DNA of 64,000 nucleotides from Lachnospiraceae bacterium (GCA_017509985.1 JAFWOE010000048.1:124001-188000), one strand, 5' to 3'. Positions 25,204 to 34,893 are shown, numbered from the stretch's first letter. Made by a program: numbers and translations. The notes: generated from the sequence alone by a model not told the origin.

Positions 25204-26715
25204 TTATTCGCCTGAAGGTTCAGCTAAACTTTGGTTTAATAATTCTGAAGGATCAGGTGTAGGCTCCTGCGTCGGTTCTTGTGTGGGTTCCTGTGTAGGT
25301 TCTTGTGTAGGCTCCTGCGTCGGTTCTTGTGTGGGTTCCTGTGTAGGTTCTTGTGTAGGTTCCTGCGTCGGTTCTTGTGTAGGTTCCTGCGTCGGTTCCT
25401 GCGTCGGTTCTTGTGTGGGTTGCTGCGTCGGTTCCTGTGTCGGATTCGATGTCGGATCGGATGTAGGTGAAGAAGTCGGCGTCGGTGTATCCGTAACCGC
25501 TGGAGCATCCGTTGCTGCCGGTGCAGCCGGAGGATAATAATATGTCGGCGCTTCTGTCGGTGTATATTCTTCCTGAGGAGCTTCCGCATAGTAAATGAAG
25601 GTAGCCGCTGCAACTGCTCCGGAAACACCGTATTCGTTTACGAGCATGGCATAAAAGATATGATCGCCTTCCTGCATCGTGACCGGTCCCGTATATTCAT
25701 TCACTCCCTCGGCCGGTTTGGAATCAAAGGAATAATAACATTTGCAGCCGATCGGAATACTTACGGTAATCATATTGTCCGCGCCGTAATAGGTGCCGGA
25801 CCCGGGCGTGACAACCGGGGCTGCCGGTGCGTTCCGGTCAATGATATACGTCGCTTCCGCAACAGAGCTCAAAACGCCTGCCGAAGTTTCAGATACAGCC
25901 TTCAGAATAGTTGTTCCTTCAGCAAGATGGATCGGCTCGGAATATAAAGCAGAAGTATTTCCGGGCGTCGAACCGTCGGTAGTATAGTAAATGCGTACCC
26001 CGGTCGAGGAAATGGTCACATCCTGCTCTTCAACATAGGTTCCGGCTTCCAGAGAAAAGATCGGGGCACCGGCGATATAATCCGAAAGCGCGGTTTTGAT
26101 CGACTCCGGGGAGCTTTCCAAAAGCGCATTGATACTGTCTGTATCATTATCCGCCAGATAGATCTTGATCAGCTCACGGTAGGCATTCACAGCCTCCGGA
26201 TTGTTTTCAATGATCGTCTGGAATTCCGTGATCGCTTCATATTTATTGCCGATCTCGCTGGTGATCATTGCTTTGAGGACCAACGCATCCACATTTCCGG
26301 GCTCCAGCTTCAGTGCTTCATTCAGGATACCGTTGGCATTGTCGTAATCCTTGCTGTTGTAAGCAAGCAGAGCCCTCTGATAATAATCATCAAAGGTGAT
26401 AACGGTCTCTTTATTGGCATTGTTCTGCCAGTAATTCCATACGAAGTAAGCCGTTATGCCTAAAGCGGCGATCACGGCGGCAATAACGATGATTTTGATC
26501 AGGCGGTTGCGCCTGAAGATCTTCTCCTGTTCGGCACGGAGCGCTTCTTCCCGTAGTTTCTCTTCTTCATTGTCTGCGTTCTTCTGCTGTTCTTTTTCGA
26601 GAAGGTCAAAATTCAGCGTCTCGTAATCCGGTACGAGCTGGATTTCCGTATGGCATACCGGACAGGTCAGTTCACCTTCCGGTATTTCGGCTGAACATTT
26701 CGGACATAGACTCAT
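25204..26715 (-). CDS. Zinc-ribbon/TPR/CHB_HEX-domain membrane protein with Pro-Thr-Gln-Glu tail
   Basis: A 503-residue protein of composite architecture. The start at 26715 was chosen because GAGGAG precedes it and it begins at the zinc ribbon, C4-C7...C18-C21. A charged helix (37-70) and one membrane helix (about 72-94) follow. Outside the membrane come TPR-like repeats (YNSKDYDNANGILNEALKLEPGN and two more, about 110-205). Two CHB_HEX_C_1-like modules follow (IYYTTDGSTPGNTSALYSEP and CYYSFDSKPAEGVNEYTGP). The tail is low-complexity, with 15 Pro-Thr-Gln-Glu-type units. No LPXTG follows the repeats. The function is unknown; a cell-surface or wall-spanning role is inferred. It sits directly downstream of ftsK. 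Confidence 0.85.
   Translation of the reverse strand: MSLCPKCSAEIPEGELTCPVCHTEIQLVPDYETLNFDLLEKEQQKNADNEEEKLREEALRAEQEKIFRRNRLIKIIVIAAVIAALGITAYFVWNYWQNNANKETVITFDDYYQRALLAYNSKDYDNANGILNEALKLEPGNVDALVLKAMITSEIGNKYEAITEFQTIIENNPEAVNAYRELIKIYLADNDTDSINALLESSPESIKTALSDYIAGAPIFSLEAGTYVEEQDVTISSTGVRIYYTTDGSTPGNTSALYSEPIHLAEGTTILKAVSETSAGVLSSVAEATYIIDRNAPAAPVVTPGSGTYYGADNMITVSIPIGCKCYYSFDSKPAEGVNEYTGPVTMQEGDHIFYAMLVNEYGVSGAVAAATFIYYAEAPQEEYTPTEAPTYYYPPAAPAATDAPAVTDTPTPTSSPTSDPTSNPTQEPTQQPTQEPTQEPTQEPTQEPTQEPTQEPTQEPTQEPTQEPTQEPTQEPTQEPTQEPTPDPSELLNQSLAEPSGE
25262..25441 (-). repeat. Tandem 12-bp repeats coding Pro-Thr-Gln-Glu (15 units)
   Basis: Fifteen consecutive 12-bp units of the type GGTTCCTGCGTC (plus strand). 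Fourteen encode PTQE and one (unit 14) encodes PTQQ. Units 1-4 and 5-8 are base-for-base identical, showing a recent 48-bp duplication. Copy number is likely to vary between strains by slippage or recombination without breaking the frame. Confidence 0.95.
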
Positions 26716-26716
26716 A

Positions 26717-29056
26717 TCAGTACTCCTCGAGATATGCTTCAAACTGTTCCATAGTCATCAGGATCGTACGGGGCTTGGTACCCTCTTCCGGTCCGACGAC
26801 TCCTGCATCGCAAAGCTGGTCCATGATTCGCGCAGCCCGGTTGAAACCAATCTTAAAGATACGCTGCAGCATTCCTATGGATGCTTTGTCTTTTTCTATA
26901 ATAAACTTACCGGCTTCCGCGAAATATACGTCTCTTTCGTCGGAGGGCTTTTCTCCCGCGGGCGCCTGGCTTACGGATGTATCGATCGTTTGCTGAATAG
27001 ATAAATCATAACTGTCTTCGTTCTTCTGGTCAACAAGGAAACGAACGATCTTTTCGATTTCACCATCCGAGACAAAAGCTCCCTGTACACGTTCGGGCTT
27101 CTGATAACCGGACGGATAGAAAAGCATGTCTCCTTTCCCAAGCAGTTTTTCCGCGCCGTTCATATCGATAATAACGCGGGAATCGATTCCGGAAGCGACC
27201 GAAAGAGCGATACGGGACGGCATATTGGCCTTGATCAGGCCTGTAATAACATTTACCGAAGGACGCTGTGTCGCAACGATCAGGTGGATACCGGCCGCAC
27301 GGGCAAGCTGTGTCAGACGCACGATCGCGTCCTGGACTTCTCCCGGTGCAACCATCATCAGATCCGCAAGCTCATCTATGATTATGACGATGAAAGGCAT
27401 CTTCTTCGGAGCTTCTTCTTCATCATTAGCAGTGTGGCCGATGCGTTCCACCTTGGAATTGTATCCGTGGATATCACGGACTCCGAATTCGGCAAAGGAA
27501 TTGTAGCGGGAAGTCATTTCCGATACCGCCCAGTTCAGCGCACCGGAAGCTTTTTTCGGATCCGTCACGACCGGAATAAGCAGGTGCGGAATACCGTTGT
27601 AAACGCTCAGTTCGACGACCTTGGGGTCGATCATGATAAAGCGTACCTCTTCCGGCGTTGCCTTATACAGGATACTCAGGATCAGCGAGTTGATGCAGAC
27701 CGATTTTCCGCTTCCGGTCGCACCGGCGATCAGCAGATGCGGCATCTTCGCAATATCCGCAACGACGGTCTCCCCGGAAAGATCCTTGCCGACTGCAAAT
27801 GCCAGTTTGGATCGGAATGAAGTGAATTCTTCATCCCGGATCAGGTCTCCGAGCATGACGGACGAATTGGTTTTATTCGGCACTTCGATACCCACTGCAG
27901 CCTTGCCCGGGATCGGGGCTTCGATACGTATATCTTCTGCAGCAAGGTTCAGTTTGATGTCATCGGCCAGGTTCACGATACGGCTGACCTTAACGCCCTG
28001 CTCCGGCTGAAGTTCATAACGTGTAACAGTCGGGCCGCTGCTGACGTTCACGACTGTTGCTTTAACACCGAAATTATTGAGTGTTTCCTGCAGCTTTAAA
28101 GCCGTTGCCCGTACCTGGGTGGACGCTGTGCCGCCGTTGGCTCTTCCGCCGGATTTCAGATAGGAAACGGGCGGAGTCCGGTAAGATGAAAACTCGTCTG
28201 CAGCTGCCTCCTCAATTTCCATAGCAGCCGTTTCGCCGGAAGAATCGTTTTCCCTGACCCGGACGGGCGCTGCTTTACGTTTTTTCTTACGGACCGGTTT
28301 TTCTTTCTTCTGCTCTTCTTCGGCTTCAAAAAGATCCGATTCTTTTTCAAAAGGAAGAGGTTCTTCCGGAGCGGGAGATTCGGCCTTGAGATCCACAAAA
28401 CGAACGCCGCTTTCCGAGACGTTTTCGCGCCGGCTCCGGACGGCTGCAGCACGTTTTTCACGGACGGAATAATATGCCTGCGTACCTTTTGCCCCGGCTG
28501 TACTGAGAAGCGGCCGCTGCGTCAGCAGGATCGCAAAAATGATCAGGGCGGCAATTATAATGATATAGGAACCGATCGTTCCTACAGCTTTCCCTAAAAA
28601 GTGTACAATAATGCCGCCGACAAGCCCGCCGCCAAGATGGTCGATGGAACTGTCGGTGTAATAGGATGCGATCCGTGTGGTCGGATCATAGCCGATCATC
28701 AGGATCTGAAGAAAGGCACAGATCGAAACAAAGAGACCGATCGCCCCTGCAACTTTCACTTTGATCCCGGGATAATTCTTATTCGCAATATAAAATGCGG
28801 CAAAAAGGAAAAACAGGACCGGGAAAATATACTGGATACTGCCGATCAGGCCGAAAAAGAATCCGCATACGATCCTTCCGAGCTCACCGCAGAGCCCGAA
28901 ATTGCCGAGCAGCAGAATTATACCGACGACCAGTACGATGATCAGTATAATATCCCGCTGAAGTCTGGAATCCTTCTTTTTGCTTTCCTTCGCTCCCCTT
29001 TTACCCGAAGTTGAAGCCTTTGAGGATCTGGATTTTGTAGAATTTGCTGCAGACAT
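26717..29056 (-). CDS. ftsK: DNA translocase FtsK/SpoIIIE
   Basis: A 779-residue septal DNA pump. A basic N-terminus is followed by four membrane helices (about residues 35-180), then an acidic and basic linker, then the motor domain. The Walker A is GATGSGKS with K451, and the Walker B lies in FIVIIIDELADLMM. The C-terminal winged-helix gamma domain (IGMLQRIFKIGFNRAARIMDQL) recognises orienting DNA motifs. The ATP-dependent motor moves chromosome ends through the closing septum. The length is typical for Gram-positive SpoIIIE. The next gene starts 1 bp after its stop. Confidence 0.96.
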   Translation of the reverse strand: MSAANSTKSRSSKASTSGKRGAKESKKKDSRLQRDIILIIVLVVGIILLLGNFGLCGELGRIVCGFFFGLIGSIQYIFPVLFFLFAAFYIANKNYPGIKVKVAGAIGLFVSICAFLQILMIGYDPTTRIASYYTDSSIDHLGGGLVGGIIVHFLGKAVGTIGSYIIIIAALIIFAILLTQRPLLSTAGAKGTQAYYSVREKRAAAVRSRRENVSESGVRFVDLKAESPAPEEPLPFEKESDLFEAEEEQKKEKPVRKKKRKAAPVRVRENDSSGETAAMEIEEAAADEFSSYRTPPVSYLKSGGRANGGTASTQVRATALKLQETLNNFGVKATVVNVSSGPTVTRYELQPEQGVKVSRIVNLADDIKLNLAAEDIRIEAPIPGKAAVGIEVPNKTNSSVMLGDLIRDEEFTSFRSKLAFAVGKDLSGETVVADIAKMPHLLIAGATGSGKSVCINSLILSILYKATPEEVRFIMIDPKVVELSVYNGIPHLLIPVVTDPKKASGALNWAVSEMTSRYNSFAEFGVRDIHGYNSKVERIGHTANDEEEAPKKMPFIVIIIDELADLMMVAPGEVQDAIVRLTQLARAAGIHLIVATQRPSVNVITGLIKANMPSRIALSVASGIDSRVIIDMNGAEKLLGKGDMLFYPSGYQKPERVQGAFVSDGEIEKIVRFLVDQKNEDSYDLSIQQTIDTSVSQAPAGEKPSDERDVYFAEAGKFIIEKDKASIGMLQRIFKIGFNRAARIMDQLCDAGVVGPEEGTKPRTILMTMEQFEAYLEEY

Positions 29057-29088
29057 TATAACCCCTTAACTTTAGTTGTTCTCCCCTT

Positions 29089-29970
29089 TTATAAAACATA
29101 ATACAAGATGACGGAAACAAGGCCTATGGCACAGCAGTAAGCTGAAAAATATCTGGAATTTCTGGCTGAAGCAAACTTTTTAACCGCGCTGAGGACAAAA
29201 TAGCCGACGACAGCTGCCGCTGCCATTGCAATAAGTGCACTTGTCATCCCGGCAGCGGGAACAAACGTTTTTTTGGTGATTCCTTCGTAGAAGAAGGAGC
29301 CCAGAACTGTCGGAATTGCAAGCAGGAACGAAAACAGCAGTGTCAGCTTAACGGAAAAAGCGCTTAAATAGGACGAGGAAACCGTCATGCCGAAACGGGA
29401 AATACCCGGGATGGCGGAAAAGCCCTGAAAAGCGCCGATGATCACGCCGTCAAAGACTCGTGCTTCCTGCGGTCCTTTGTACAGCTGTCCGGAAAACGAA
29501 GCGACCAGCATGAGCAACGCCGTAATCAGAAGCCCGATACCGGATCCCAGAAGGTTTCCGATCAGGCCTTCCGAAAGTCGCATTGCAAAAACACCGATTA
29601 CGACCGTCGGTACAAGGGCAGCCAGGACCAGCAGGCAGAGCTTGCGGTAGCGGTTACGGGAGATCCTGCGATACCGCTTCTCTTCTCCCCTTTTCGGGCC
29701 GGCAAACATAACCTTTGCATTGACGATCATGTCACCGAAGATCCCGAGGAATTCTCCGAATGCTCTGGATATCGGTTTGAAGTAAACAATGATGATCGAG
29801 ATCAGTGTACCGATATGAAGATAAATAATGAACATCATATCAACGGATCCAGCCGCGCCCATAATGTTGGAAAACAGCGTTATATGTCCGGACAGGCTGA
29901 CCGGCAGGAAATCGGTAATGCCGGCTATGATACCGAGTATGATCGATTGCAGGAGTGTCATAGGTGTCAT
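29089..29970 (-). CDS. uppP: Undecaprenyl-diphosphatase UppP/BacA-like, with altered active-site motifs
   Basis: A 293-residue polytopic membrane protein of the BacA/UppP family, which dephosphorylates undecaprenyl diphosphate to recycle the lipid carrier. Two signature regions are present but altered. The first, usually EFLPVSSSGH or a close form, reads DFLPVSLSGH (about residues 20-29). The second, usually PGxSRSGxT, reads PGISRFGMT. The Arg and the first-region His are retained. Catalysis is therefore uncertain; this may be a divergent paralogue. Cotranscription with yebC and ftsK is likely. Confidence 0.85.
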   Translation of the reverse strand: MTPMTLLQSIILGIIAGITDFLPVSLSGHITLFSNIMGAAGSVDMMFIIYLHIGTLISIIIVYFKPISRAFGEFLGIFGDMIVNAKVMFAGPKRGEEKRYRRISRNRYRKLCLLVLAALVPTVVIGVFAMRLSEGLIGNLLGSGIGLLITALLMLVASFSGQLYKGPQEARVFDGVIIGAFQGFSAIPGISRFGMTVSSSYLSAFSVKLTLLFSFLLAIPTVLGSFFYEGITKKTFVPAAGMTSALIAMAAAAVVGYFVLSAVKKFASARNSRYFSAYCCAIGLVSVILYYVL

Positions 29971-29992
29971 CCTCTGTTAATTGTTTCAGGCT

Positions 29993-30721
29993 TTAATCAT
30001 CCAGATTGGTATATACCGCCTGGACGTCATCACTGTCATCCAGAAGATCAAGCGTCTTCTGAAGATTCTTGAGCGCTGTCTCATCGGTGACAGCAACATA
30101 ATTCTGAGGAATCATTGCAACATCGGCTTCGCTCATGACGATGCCCTCTTTTTCCAGTGCCTCACGTACGGAGGAAAAATCATCCGGAGACGTAAGGATC
30201 TCGTAATACTCGTCTTCTTCGGAAAAATCATCGGCGCCGGCATCCAGCGCGATCATCATCAGGTCATCGGAATCTCCTTCATAATCTTCCTTTGAAATGA
30301 TGATCTGGCCTTTTTTGTCAAACATGAAGGATACACAGCCGGGAGTACCGATATTCCCGCTGCCTTTGCTGAAGGCGCTGCGGACGTCTGCGGCCGTACG
30401 GTTTTTGTTGTCGGTTAGCGTCTCGACAATGATCGCGATTCCTGCAGGGCCGTAGCCCTCATAAGTGATCCTCTCGTAATTGCTCTGATCGGATGTGGAA
30501 CTCGCTTTTTTAATGCCTCTCTCAATCGTATCGTTCGGCATATTGCTGGCTTTTGCCTTGGCGATAACATCACGAAGCTTACTGTTATTGGCAGGGTCAG
30601 GACCGCCTTCTTTTACGGCGATAACGATCTCACGGCCGATAATCGTAAAGATCTTGCCTTTTTTTGCATCGTTCTTTTCTTTTTTGTGCTTGATGTTGGC
30701 AAATTTTGAATGTCCTGACAT
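29993..30721 (-). CDS. YebC/PmpR family protein
   Basis: A 242-residue YebC/TACO1 protein. These were annotated as DNA-binding regulators, and more recent work links some members to translation of proline-rich stretches. [23 protein letters not shown] is the unmistakable N-terminus, followed by [14 protein letters not shown] and [29 protein letters not shown] precedes the start. The gene lies between nnrDE and uppP; a Pro-rich repeat protein happens to be encoded further down the same strand. Confidence 0.95.
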   Translation of the reverse strand: MSGHSKFANIKHKKEKNDAKKGKIFTIIGREIVIAVKEGGPDPANNSKLRDVIAKAKASNMPNDTIERGIKKASSTSDQSNYERITYEGYGPAGIAIIVETLTDNKNRTAADVRSAFSKGSGNIGTPGCVSFMFDKKGQIIISKEDYEGDSDDLMMIALDAGADDFSEEDEYYEILTSPDDFSSVREALEKEGIVMSEADVAMIPQNYVAVTDETALKNLQKTLDLLDDSDDVQAVYTNLDD

Positions 30722-30743
30722 TATTATTTCTCCTCTTTGTTTG

Positions 30744-32213
30744 TTAGTTTATATAATCAAGCAGGTCCGCGGAGGTGGCGGCCTCGCTGCCGTACTCTTC
30801 CGCTGCCTGTTCTCCTGCGATTCCGTGTCGATAGACTGCCATTGCCGCAAGAGGAAGGTTCGTTCCTCTGTAGCGGGTGATCATTCCGGCTGTCATGCCG
30901 GCAAGTACATCCCCGCTGCCGGCAGAAGCCAGCGCACTGCACCCGGAAGTATTGATAAAAGCCAGTCCGCTCGGATAAACCGTTACGGTTACGTGATCCT
31001 TCAGAATACAGACCACTTTGTGTTCAGCCGAAACAGATCCGGCTGCCTTTAAGGGATCCGCTTTGATCTGTTCAGGCGAAAGACCGGTCAGCCGGCTCAT
31101 TTCCCCTATATGAGGTGTGATTGTACAGTCAAACTTTATAGATTCCCACAGGTCCGGTGAAGCAGCCATTATATTCAGCGCATCTGCGTCCAGGACGGCA
31201 GGTTTCGAATTCAGTTTTAAAAAGCGTTTCAGCAGTTCCTTTGAAAAATCGTCCGTGCCAATCCCCGGGCCGATCAGTACCGCATCCGCCCACTCCAGGT
31301 CGGATTCGAGTTTTTCCAGATCCGAAGTATTCTCACCGTAAGAGGTGATCAGCGCTTCCGGAATACGGACAGACAGAGCAGTCCGGTTTTCCCTGGAAGA
31401 AAAGATCTTTACCATGCCGATCCCGGTGCTTAAAGCCGCGGCGGCCGAAAGATATGCTGCGCCGCAGATCTCGCTGTTTCCGGCTATGACCAGCAATTTA
31501 CCGAACGTTCCCTTGTTGCCGGCCTCATCCCGGGCGGGAAGTGTCTCAAGGTCCTCTTCCGTAAGGATAAAACAACCGCTGTCATCAGGGTCAGCGTACG
31601 GGAAGATCCCGATATTTTCCACAAACAGATCTCCGCATACAGCCGGTCCGTTTACGATAAGCTGTCCCTGCTTGGGATACTGGAACGTGACAGTAATATC
31701 AGCAAAAACTGCCGTTCCGAGTATTTCACCTGTATCCCCGGAAAGCCCGGAAGGAATGTCAACGGATACAACAGGGGTCCCGGACTGATTCACTTTTTCG
31801 ATCGTTTTTTCATAATCACCGGATATTTCCCTTTTCAGTCCGGTGCCGAAAAGCGCATCGATGATAAGCGTATATTCCTCCGGGTTGAAGCGTTTTACAG
31901 TGAAAACATCGTAATTCGCAATGATCTCCAGCTGCTGCTTCATTTCGGGCGAATAACGGGCTTCGTCCCCCAGAAGATAAAGATCCGCATTGTCTCCTTC
32001 TTCGATCAGGAGCCGTGCGATCGCGACGCCGTCCGCGGCATTGTTCCCGGTCCCGCAGAGCACGCACACATTGGAAGTGTCCAGTTCGCACTCACGGATC
32101 ACTTTTAAAACAGAAAGTGCAGCCCTTTCCATCAATACCAGGGAAGGGATCCCTCCGGCAATCGTATTTTTGTCAGCCGCGCTCATTGCGCCGGACGTTA
32201 ATACACGGATCAT
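30744..32213 (-). CDS. nnr: Bifunctional NAD(P)H-hydrate epimerase / ADP-dependent dehydratase
   Basis: A 489-residue repair enzyme for damaged NADH and NADPH. The N-terminal half (to about residue 205) is the epimerase (YjeF_N): [21 protein letters not shown] and [14 protein letters not shown]. The C-terminal half is the ribokinase-like dehydratase: [27 protein letters not shown], and the catalytic [24 protein letters not shown]. The start overlaps the rex stop (ATGA), which fits coupling of a redox repressor with nucleotide repair. Confidence 0.95.
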   Translation of the reverse strand: MIRVLTSGAMSAADKNTIAGGIPSLVLMERAALSVLKVIRECELDTSNVCVLCGTGNNAADGVAIARLLIEEGDNADLYLLGDEARYSPEMKQQLEIIANYDVFTVKRFNPEEYTLIIDALFGTGLKREISGDYEKTIEKVNQSGTPVVSVDIPSGLSGDTGEILGTAVFADITVTFQYPKQGQLIVNGPAVCGDLFVENIGIFPYADPDDSGCFILTEEDLETLPARDEAGNKGTFGKLLVIAGNSEICGAAYLSAAAALSTGIGMVKIFSSRENRTALSVRIPEALITSYGENTSDLEKLESDLEWADAVLIGPGIGTDDFSKELLKRFLKLNSKPAVLDADALNIMAASPDLWESIKFDCTITPHIGEMSRLTGLSPEQIKADPLKAAGSVSAEHKVVCILKDHVTVTVYPSGLAFINTSGCSALASAGSGDVLAGMTAGMITRYRGTNLPLAAMAVYRHGIAGEQAAEEYGSEAATSADLLDYIN

Positions 32214-32857
32214 TTTGACTCCTTGATCGGACGGGTCGTCATTTCAAAAGTAAGCTCCAGAAGGCTGTCGACGAGATGAACATTTTCAACATAGACTTTT
32301 TTCCGGTCCACGATCAGTTCGGTCGGGGCGAAGTTCCAGATATAGTGTATCCCGGCTGTGACAACTTCCTCTGCTGCCGCATTTGCGGCATCTTTCGGAA
32401 CTGTAAGGATGGCCAGATCGATTTCTTCCTTCTTTGCAAAATCCGAAAGCTCGGAAAGAGGCCGGACGGGGATCCCTTTTATCTCGCTGCCGATGAGTTC
32501 TTCATTCACATCAAACAGTGCGACGATCAGAAAGCCGATCTCCTTAAAGCCATAGTAATTGGTAATCGCCCTGGCCAGATTGCCTGCTCCGATGATCACC
32601 ATCTTATGTTCTTTATTCAGCCCCAGCAGGTTACCGATCTCTTCATGGAGGTAGCGGACATTATACCCGTACCCCTGCTGACCGAAACCGCCGAAATGAT
32701 TGAGGTCCTGCCGGATCTGCGAAGCCGTTACATTCATCATCTCTGCCAGGTCGTTGGAAGAGATCCGTTCAACGCCTTCCTTTGCAAGCTCTCCGAGGAA
32801 CCTGTGATAACGGGGAAGACGTTTGATTACCGCTTTTGAAATATAGACATCTTTCAT
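32210..32857 (-). CDS. rex: Redox-sensing transcriptional repressor Rex
   Basis: A 215-residue NADH-sensing repressor. The N-terminal winged helix (AVIKRLPRYHRFLGELAKEG, SSNDLAEMMNVTASQIRQDLNHFGGFGQQGYGYNV) binds DNA. The Rossmann domain with IIGAGNLARAI senses the NADH/NAD ratio. Targets in anaerobes usually include fermentation genes. I looked for the TTGTGAA...TTCACAA operator in its own upstream region and did not find one. A consensus promoter is present. Confidence 0.96.
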   Translation of the reverse strand: MKDVYISKAVIKRLPRYHRFLGELAKEGVERISSNDLAEMMNVTASQIRQDLNHFGGFGQQGYGYNVRYLHEEIGNLLGLNKEHKMVIIGAGNLARAITNYYGFKEIGFLIVALFDVNEELIGSEIKGIPVRPLSELSDFAKKEEIDLAILTVPKDAANAAAEEVVTAGIHYIWNFAPTELIVDRKKVYVENVHLVDSLLELTFEMTTRPIKESK

Positions 32858-32927
32858 AACAAATTATCCACTTCTTTAAAGCCCGAGGCTGAATGAAAAC
32901 GGCACCGGACTTGTTATTCTTTTATTC

Positions 32928-32956
32928 ATTATATAGGTTTGCGAAATGAATGTCAA
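32928..32956 (-). promoter_or_regulatory. Consensus promoter of the rex operon
   Basis: Read on the minus strand: TTGACA (32951-32956), a 17-bp spacer and TATAAT (32928-32933), both hexamers perfect. The -35 lies over the first codons of the divergent ABC-F gene if that starts at 32950. Confidence 0.85.
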
Positions 32957-34893
32957 AGATGTATCATCAATATATGCTTATCGATATCCAGAATATTACA
33001 AAATCTTACCCTGCCGGCATCGTTTTGGGCTCGGTCTCCTTCCATATAGAGGCCGGGCAGAAATGCGCGCTGATCGGAACAAACGGAAGCGGCAAAACGA
33101 CGCTTCTTAAGATCATGGTATCCGAAACGGCTCCGGACAGCGGGCAGATCGTTGCGGCAGCAGGCTGCAGCATCGGCTATCTGCCCCAGGTCCACGAAAT
33201 ATCCTCGTCCATGTCTCTGTATGAATACATTAAAGATGCCAGGAAAGATGTATTTGATCTGGAAAAGAGACTGCGCCAAACCGAAGCGCTCATGAAAAAT
33301 GCCGAAGGCGAGGAACTGGAGAAGCTGATGAAGTCGTACTCTTCTCTTTCACATGAATTCGAACAGAAGAACGGCTTCGCTGCAGAAAGCGAGATCCGCG
33401 GTGTTCTGAAAGGACTCGGATTTGAAAATGCCGAATCCGGACGGATCGTGTCCGAACTGTCCGGAGGAGAAAAGACCCGTGCGGCTCTCGGCCGCCTTCT
33501 TCTTTCCGAGCATGACCTCCTGCTTCTGGATGAGCCGACAAACCATCTGGATCTGAAAGCGGTGGAATGGCTGGAAAGCTTTCTCTCCTCTTACAGGGGA
33601 GCCCTGCTGATCGTCTCCCACGACCGTTATTTCCTGGATAAGACTGTTTCCAAAGTATTTGAAATAGAAAACCATCATCTGATTTCGTATGACGGGAATT
33701 ATTCCGTATTCAGTGAAAAGAAAGCACGTGTGCGTGCCGACCAGCTGAAAGCCTATCTCAATCAGCAGAAAGAGATTGCCCGGCAGGAGGAAGTGATCGC
33801 AAAACTCCGTTCGTTCAACCGCGAAAAATCCATTAAAAGGGCAGAATCACGTGTCAAAGCGCTGGAACGGATCGAACGTCTGGAGAAACCGGTCGAACTG
33901 AAAAGCGATATGAGTCTGAAGCTGACGCCTGCCGTCCTGTCCGGAAACGACGTATTAAGCATTGATTCTATTTCCAAATCCTATGGTTCAGCAAAGCTGT
34001 TTTCTGATCTTTCCATCGAGCTGAAGCGTTCGGAGAAAGTGGCGCTGATCGGCGCGAACGGAACCGGAAAGACAACAATCCTGAAGATCATCAACGGTCT
34101 GACGGAACCGGATCAGGGCCGGGTAGCTTTTGGAGCAAACGTCTTCTTCTCCTATTACGATCAGGAGCAGCAGCTCCTCGATCCCGATAAAACGATCTTC
34201 GAACAGATCTCCGACGAGCACCCCGATATGAGCAATACGGAGATTCGGAATCTGTGCGCCGGTTTTCTGTTTACAGGCGATGCCGTTTTCAAGAAAACGG
34301 AAATGCTGAGCGGGGGTGAAAAAGTCCGGCTCTCCCTGGCACGCCTGATGCTTTCAAAAGCCAACTTCCTGATCCTGGACGAGCCGACCAACCATCTGGA
34401 TATTGTTTCCAGGGAAATTCTCGAGACAGCGATAAGGAATTATACCGGTACGGTTTTCTATGTCAGCCATGACCGTTATTTTATCAACCGGACAGCGACA
34501 AGGATCCTTGAGCTGGAAAACGGCATTCTCACGGAATACAAAGGCAACTACGACTATTACATTGAGAAGAAATCAGAACGCATGTCTGCTGCTTCTGCTG
34601 ATACCCCGGAAAGCGAAGCCTGTCCTTCGGAAAAACCGGCTTCCGGCGAATGGCAGGATTATAAAAAAGAACAGGCACGGCTGCGAAAACAGGCTGCGGA
34701 CCTCAGAAAAACAGAGGACCGCATTCAGGCGATCGAAGAAAGGATCGCTGCTATCGATGAAGAAACTTCCCTGCCGGAAAATGCCCGAAATGCCTCTTTG
34801 CTGGCAGATCGGTATCAGGAACGCTCCGGTCTGTCGGAAGAACTGGAAAAGCTCTATGTGCAGTGGGAAACGCTTGCAGAAGCTTCAACGTGA
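32950..34893 (+). CDS. ABC-F family ATP-binding protein (YdiF/Uup-like)
   Basis: A 647-residue soluble protein with two ABC domains and no membrane helices; ABC-F proteins act on the ribosome. Walker A motifs are GTNGSGKTT and GANGTGKTT, signature motifs LSGGEKTR and LSGGEKVR, and both Walker B segments read LLDEPTNHLDL or LDEPTNHLDI. The inter-domain linker around 255-320 is charged and helical. A C-terminal coiled coil (about 560-645) resembles YdiF and Uup. Starts at 32950 and 32974 (MLIDIQNITKSY) are both possible; neither has a clear ribosome-binding site. Antibiotic resistance is not implied. Confidence 0.93.
   Translation: MSKMYHQYMLIDIQNITKSYPAGIVLGSVSFHIEAGQKCALIGTNGSGKTTLLKIMVSETAPDSGQIVAAAGCSIGYLPQVHEISSSMSLYEYIKDARKDVFDLEKRLRQTEALMKNAEGEELEKLMKSYSSLSHEFEQKNGFAAESEIRGVLKGLGFENAESGRIVSELSGGEKTRAALGRLLLSEHDLLLLDEPTNHLDLKAVEWLESFLSSYRGALLIVSHDRYFLDKTVSKVFEIENHHLISYDGNYSVFSEKKARVRADQLKAYLNQQKEIARQEEVIAKLRSFNREKSIKRAESRVKALERIERLEKPVELKSDMSLKLTPAVLSGNDVLSIDSISKSYGSAKLFSDLSIELKRSEKVALIGANGTGKTTILKIINGLTEPDQGRVAFGANVFFSYYDQEQQLLDPDKTIFEQISDEHPDMSNTEIRNLCAGFLFTGDAVFKKTEMLSGGEKVRLSLARLMLSKANFLILDEPTNHLDIVSREILETAIRNYTGTVFYVSHDRYFINRTATRILELENGILTEYKGNYDYYIEKKSERMSAASADTPESEACPSEKPASGEWQDYKKEQARLRKQAADLRKTEDRIQAIEERIAAIDEETSLPENARNASLLADRYQERSGLSEELEKLYVQWETLAEAST

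Noticed and set aside
25199-25537. Plus-strand open frame encoding a long Gly-Ser-Cys-Val repeat
   Set aside because: It is the complement of the Pro-Thr-Gln-Glu repeat array; the minus frame has domains and a proper start, the plus frame has no ribosome-binding site or recognisable domain.
32858-32949. Possible Rex operator upstream of rex
   Set aside because: Half-site-like TTGTTA/TAACAA fragments occur but are far apart and not arranged as the 18-bp Rex palindrome.
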